From NCBI RefSeq assembly GCF_024806835.1, contig NZ_JANTYU010000005.1, forward strand, positions 306,054 to 344,315: 38,262 nucleotides of DNA, in the 5' to 3' direction. The notes under the pieces were generated by a model. The model saw only the letters and a list, made by a program, of their open reading frames with translations, made no database searches and had not been told where the DNA came from. Of this stretch, positions 35,357 to 38,262 are shown one piece after another; the stretch's first letter is position 1; each line of letters starts with the position of its first letter. A program made the position numbers and the translations under genes. This stretch comes from Xanthomonas sp. 3793. Lineage in GTDB: Bacteria; Pseudomonadota; Gammaproteobacteria; Xanthomonadales; Xanthomonadaceae.

Positions 35357-36214
35357 ATGAAACTCGTACGTATTGGCGCCGAAGGCCACGAACGTCCCGG
35401 CGTGATCGACACCGCAGGCCAGATCCGCGACCTGAGCGGCGTGATCGACGATGTCGCCGGTGAGCACCTCACCAACGCCGGCCTCGAAAAGCTGCGCGCA
35501 GTGGACCTGTCCACCCTGCCGCTGATCGAGGGCGAGCCGCGCTATGGCGCTGCGGTGGGCCGCATCGGCAAGTTCATCTGCGTGGGCTTGAACTACGCCG
35601 ACCACGCCGCCGAATCGGGCATGGACGTGCCGAAGATGCCGATTCTCTTCATGAAGGCCACCACCGCCGTGTGCGGCCCCAACGACACCGTCATCATCCC
35701 GCGCGGCTCGGTCAAGAGCGACTGGGAAGTGGAACTGGGCGTGGTGATCGGCGATATCGCACGCGACGTGTCGGTGGACGAGGCGCTGAACCACGTGGCC
35801 GGCTATGCGGTGATCAACGACCTGTCCGAACGCGAGTTCCAGCTTGAGCACGGTGGCCAGTGGGTCAAGGGCAAGAGCGCTGACACCTTCGGCCCGATCG
35901 GCCCGTGGCTGGTCACCCGCGATGAAGTGCCGGACCCGCAGAACCTGTCGATGTGGCTGGAGGTCAACGGCCATCGTTACCAGAACGGCAGCACCCGCAC
36001 GATGGTGTTCGGCGTGGCCGAGCTGGTCAGCCACATCAGCCGCTACATGACGCTGATGCCGGGCGATGTGATCAGCACCGGCACCCCGCCGGGCGTGGGC
36101 CTGGGCCAGAAGCCGCCGGTGTATTTGAAGCCGGGCGATCTGATGGAACTGGAGATCGAAGGACTGGGTCGCCAGCGTCAGCCGGTGGTGGCGCATCCGC
36201 GCGATGCGGCCTAA
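35357..36214 (+). CDS. FAH-family 2,4-diketo-3-deoxy-L-fuconate hydrolase
   Basis: A 285-residue fumarylacetoacetate-hydrolase-fold enzyme that splits the diketo acid to pyruvate and L-lactate, the last pathway step. FICVGLNYADHAAESG, LFMKATTAVCGPND, SDWEVELGVVIG (Glu124, Glu126), YAVINDLSERE (Asp155) and ISTGTPPGVGLG are the metal- and substrate-binding blocks. ATG at 35357 follows AAGGAAG; the longer in-frame reading from 35306 lacks family support. It is on the same strand as the other fucose genes and probably in the same transcript, although 225 and 466 bases separate it from its neighbours. Confidence 0.93.
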   Translation: MKLVRIGAEGHERPGVIDTAGQIRDLSGVIDDVAGEHLTNAGLEKLRAVDLSTLPLIEGEPRYGAAVGRIGKFICVGLNYADHAAESGMDVPKMPILFMKATTAVCGPNDTVIIPRGSVKSDWEVELGVVIGDIARDVSVDEALNHVAGYAVINDLSEREFQLEHGGQWVKGKSADTFGPIGPWLVTRDEVPDPQNLSMWLEVNGHRYQNGSTRTMVFGVAELVSHISRYMTLMPGDVISTGTPPGVGLGQKPPVYLKPGDLMELEIEGLGRQRQPVVAHPRDAA

Positions 36215-36680
36215 GGCTCCTTTCCCTTTCCAGGAGTTCGGTCGCGTTGCGTCCCAAGTGGCGCTCTACGCACGTGGTAATGCATCCACACGACGCAGCC
36301 TGAAGCCGCTCTCCTCTCGGGAGAGGGGTTGGGGCGAGGGGACGTAGCGACGTGTCCGAACAATTCGTCGCGCTGTCGCCCGCTGTTGTTGGACGTGACG
36401 TGTCGGCGCTTGTGTTGATGCGTCATGCGTATCTTTTTCTGGGATGTGGCGGCGCATTGAATGGCTACGCGATGTAGCGCGTTGATATCGATGCGTCGTT
36501 GATTTGCTGATCTGTGCTGCAAACGGATGTGTCACTGCAGCGCTTCAATACTGCCGGCGCTACGCGTTCGTTCCCTCACCCCACCCCCTCTCCCGGTAGG
36601 AGGGGGACTCAAGCGCAGCTCTGCGCTCACGCTTTTTTGGCCCGTTTTTCCATTTCCCGCTTCCATCGCCCAGGACCTTC
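36215..36680. repeat. Repeat-filled gap before fucD
   Basis: This 466-base gap contains two CTCTCGGGAGAGG-type palindromes: about 36308-36340 (followed by GGTTGGGGCGAGGG) and about 36571-36606 in the opposite orientation (CCTCACCCCACCCC then CCTCTCCCGGTAGGAGGGGG). Facing repeats with a moderately AT-rich centre (36360-36530) resemble a small miniature element. No coding region is seen. Confidence 0.65.
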
Positions 36681-38003
36681 ATGAGCACCATCGTCGCCCT
36701 CGATACCCACGACGTCCGCTTCCCCACCTCGCGCGAGCTCGATGGGTCGGACGCGATGAATCCCGACCCCGATTACTCGGCCGCCTACGTCGTGCTGCGC
36801 ACCGATGCGCCGGATGACCTGGCCGGTTACGGCCTGGTGTTCACCATCGGCCGCGGCAACGATGTGCAGACCGCTGCGGTGGCCGCTCTGGCCGAGCATG
36901 TGGTCGGCCTGTCGGTCGAGGAGGTCATCGCCGACCTGGGCGGCTTCGCGCGCCGGCTCACCAACGACTCGCAGCTGCGCTGGCTGGGCCCGGAAAAGGG
37001 CGTGATGCACATGGCGATCGGCGCGGTGATCAACGCCGCCTGGGATCTGGCCGCACGCGCGGCGAAAAAACCGCTGTGGCGCTTTATCGCCGAACTCACG
37101 CCCGAGCAGCTGGTCGATACCATCGACTTCCGCTACCTCACCGACGCGCTCACCCGCGATGAAGCGCTGGCCATGCTGCGCGCCGCGCAGCCGCAGCGCG
37201 CACAGCGCACCGCGCAGTTGATCGAGCAAGGCTACCCGGCCTACACCACGTCGCCCGGCTGGCTCGGTTACTCCGACGAGAAGCTGGTGCGGCTGGCACA
37301 GGAAGCCGTCGCCGATGGCTTCCGCACCATCAAGCTCAAGGTCGGCGCCAACGTGCAGGACGACGTCCGCCGCTGCCGCCTGGCGCGCGAGGCGATCGGC
37401 CCGGACATTGCGATGGCGGTGGACGCCAACCAGCGCTGGGACGTGGGCCCGGCGATCGACTGGATGCGCCAGCTGGCCGAATTCGACATCGCCTGGATCG
37501 AGGAACCCACCAGCCCGGACGATGTGCTCGGTCACGCCGCGATCCGCCAGGGCATCACGCCGGTGCCGGTCTCCACCGGCGAACACACCCAGAACCGGGT
37601 GATGTTCAAGCAGTTGCTGCAGGCCGGTGCGGTCGACCTGATCCAGATCGATGCCGCGCGCGTCGGCGGCGTCAATGAAAACCTCGCCATCCTGCTGCTG
37701 GCCGCCAAGTTCAATATCCGCGTGTTCCCGCATGCCGGCGGCGTCGGCCTGTGCGAACTGGTGCAGCACCTGGCGATGGCCGACTTCGTGGCCATCACCG
37801 GCCAGATGGAAGACCGCGCGATCGAATTCGTCGACCATCTGCATCAGCACTTCCTGGACCCGGTGCGCATCCGGCACGGCCGCTATCTGGCCCCGGAGGC
37901 GGCGGGTTTCTCGGCTGAAATGCATGCGTCCTCGATTGCGGAGTTCAGCTATCCGGACGGACGTTTCTGGGTCGAAGATCTGGCCGGCAACGCCAAGGGC
38001 TGA
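36681..38003 (+). CDS. fucD: L-fuconate dehydratase (enolase superfamily)
   Basis: A 440-residue Mg-dependent enzyme that removes water from L-fuconate to give 2-keto-3-deoxy-L-fuconate, step 3 of the pathway. Residues are exactly placed: Lys218 and Lys220 in TIKLKVG, metal ligands Asp248 (AVDAN), Glu274 (WIEEP) and Glu301 (STGEH), and the Asp324-His351 pair ([18 protein letters not shown]). These match the characterised X. campestris L-fuconate dehydratase of the mandelate racemase subgroup. A GACC-TTC stretch before ATG makes a weak ribosome-binding site. The last 19 codons are duplicated downstream within a 154-bp tandem repeat; this copy keeps the normal ending. Confidence 0.97.
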   Translation: MSTIVALDTHDVRFPTSRELDGSDAMNPDPDYSAAYVVLRTDAPDDLAGYGLVFTIGRGNDVQTAAVAALAEHVVGLSVEEVIADLGGFARRLTNDSQLRWLGPEKGVMHMAIGAVINAAWDLAARAAKKPLWRFIAELTPEQLVDTIDFRYLTDALTRDEALAMLRAAQPQRAQRTAQLIEQGYPAYTTSPGWLGYSDEKLVRLAQEAVADGFRTIKLKVGANVQDDVRRCRLAREAIGPDIAMAVDANQRWDVGPAIDWMRQLAEFDIAWIEEPTSPDDVLGHAAIRQGITPVPVSTGEHTQNRVMFKQLLQAGAVDLIQIDAARVGGVNENLAILLLAAKFNIRVFPHAGGVGLCELVQHLAMADFVAITGQMEDRAIEFVDHLHQHFLDPVRIRHGRYLAPEAAGFSAEMHASSIAEFSYPDGRFWVEDLAGNAKG

Positions 38004-38262
38004 CCACGCAGCCCTCATCCGCCCTACGGGCACCTTCTCCCGCCTGCGGGAGAAGGAAGCGGTTGTCTGGCCGGGACTACGATCCGGACGGAACGGCTCA
38101 GCCATCCAGGTGAACGTTGCTGGGTCGACGGTCTGGCCGGCAACGGCAAGGACTGAGCACTCAGCCCCTCATCCGCCCTACGGGCACCTTCTCCCGCCTG
38201 CGGGAGAAGGAAGCGGTTGTCTGGCCGGGACTACGATCCGGACGGAACGGCTCAGCCATCCA
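37946..38262. repeat. 154-bp tandem duplication including the fucD 3' end
   Basis: Unit 1 (about 37946-38099) holds the last codons of fucD, its stop and the hairpin 38033-38056. Unit 2 (about 38100-38253) repeats this at a 154-base offset with a decayed gene tail (CWVDGLAGNGKD and stop). A third unit begins at the window edge (CAGCCATCCA). The non-coding halves (38017-38108 and 38171-38262) are essentially identical, the coding parts less so. Confidence 0.9.
38033..38056. terminator. CTTCTCCCGC hairpin after fucD, repeated at 38187-38210
   Basis: CCTTCTCCCGC, CT, GCGGGAGAAGG is a perfect 11-bp stem 30 bases past the fucD stop. An identical copy is at 38187-38210 in the second tandem unit. 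No T-tract follows; either may define the 3' end of the fucose transcript. Confidence 0.6.

Overview
The window reads as chromosomal DNA of a Xanthomonas (Gammaproteobacteria, Xanthomonadales). Base composition is GC-rich throughout. Short GTAGGAGCGGCC-type and CTCCCGCxxGCGGGAG-type intergenic palindromes typical of that group recur. The right end encodes a complete non-phosphorylating L-fucose pathway whose dehydratase has its catalytic residues at the numbers known for the X. campestris enzyme (K218, K220, D248, E274, E301, D324, H351). No tRNA, rRNA, integrase, transposase or CRISPR array is recognisable.

Layout, left to right. (1) 0.26-7.4 kb, mostly housekeeping: a secreted DUF885 peptidase-like protein, rsmG, a Tat-exported PhoD phosphatase, a 4'-phosphopantetheinyl transferase, a GlsB/YeaQ membrane protein, and a GFA zinc protein coupled to exonuclease III. 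(2) 7.5-12.4 kb, an accessory locus on the minus strand: two tandem, about 80% identical ankyrin-repeat lipoproteins, then a large lipase-fold protein (GHSLGG) with a polyglycine tail, then a coiled-coil one-TM protein. It looks like an antibacterial effector with a duplicated immunity gene. (3) 12.7-20.9 kb: a TonB-dependent receptor overlapping a phosphodiester glycosidase (NAGPA) gene, a divergent ROK regulator, and a second operon of glycerophosphodiester phosphodiesterase, periplasmic parvulin and an unknown membrane-anchored protein. Both operons carry a closely matching AT-rich palindrome upstream, which suggests one ROK-controlled regulon for phosphodiester-linked substrates.

(4) 21.5-28.2 kb, an acetate module: a DcaP-like porin, a DUF485 protein and ActP on one strand; acetyl-CoA synthetase on the other, with a good sigma-54-like promoter; and a LuxR-type response regulator of the CrbR/ErdR kind after acs. 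(5) 28.3-30.0 kb: a secreted Cys-containing protein, and divergently a membrane-anchored thioredoxin-like protein translationally linked to a 67-residue exported peptide with six cysteines. (6) 30.2-38.2 kb: a Tat-exported GH43 enzyme, and divergently five genes that together convert L-fucose to pyruvate and L-lactate (aldo/keto reductase, lactonase, FucD dehydratase, SDR dehydrogenase, FAH-type hydrolase). The window ends in a 154-bp tandem duplication that includes the 3' end of the dehydratase gene.

Most genes are in compact operons with 1-11 bp overlaps. Gaps are filled by palindromes, tandem repeats and GGGATTGG-type repeats. Assignments come from reading translated motifs by eye; no database search was run.
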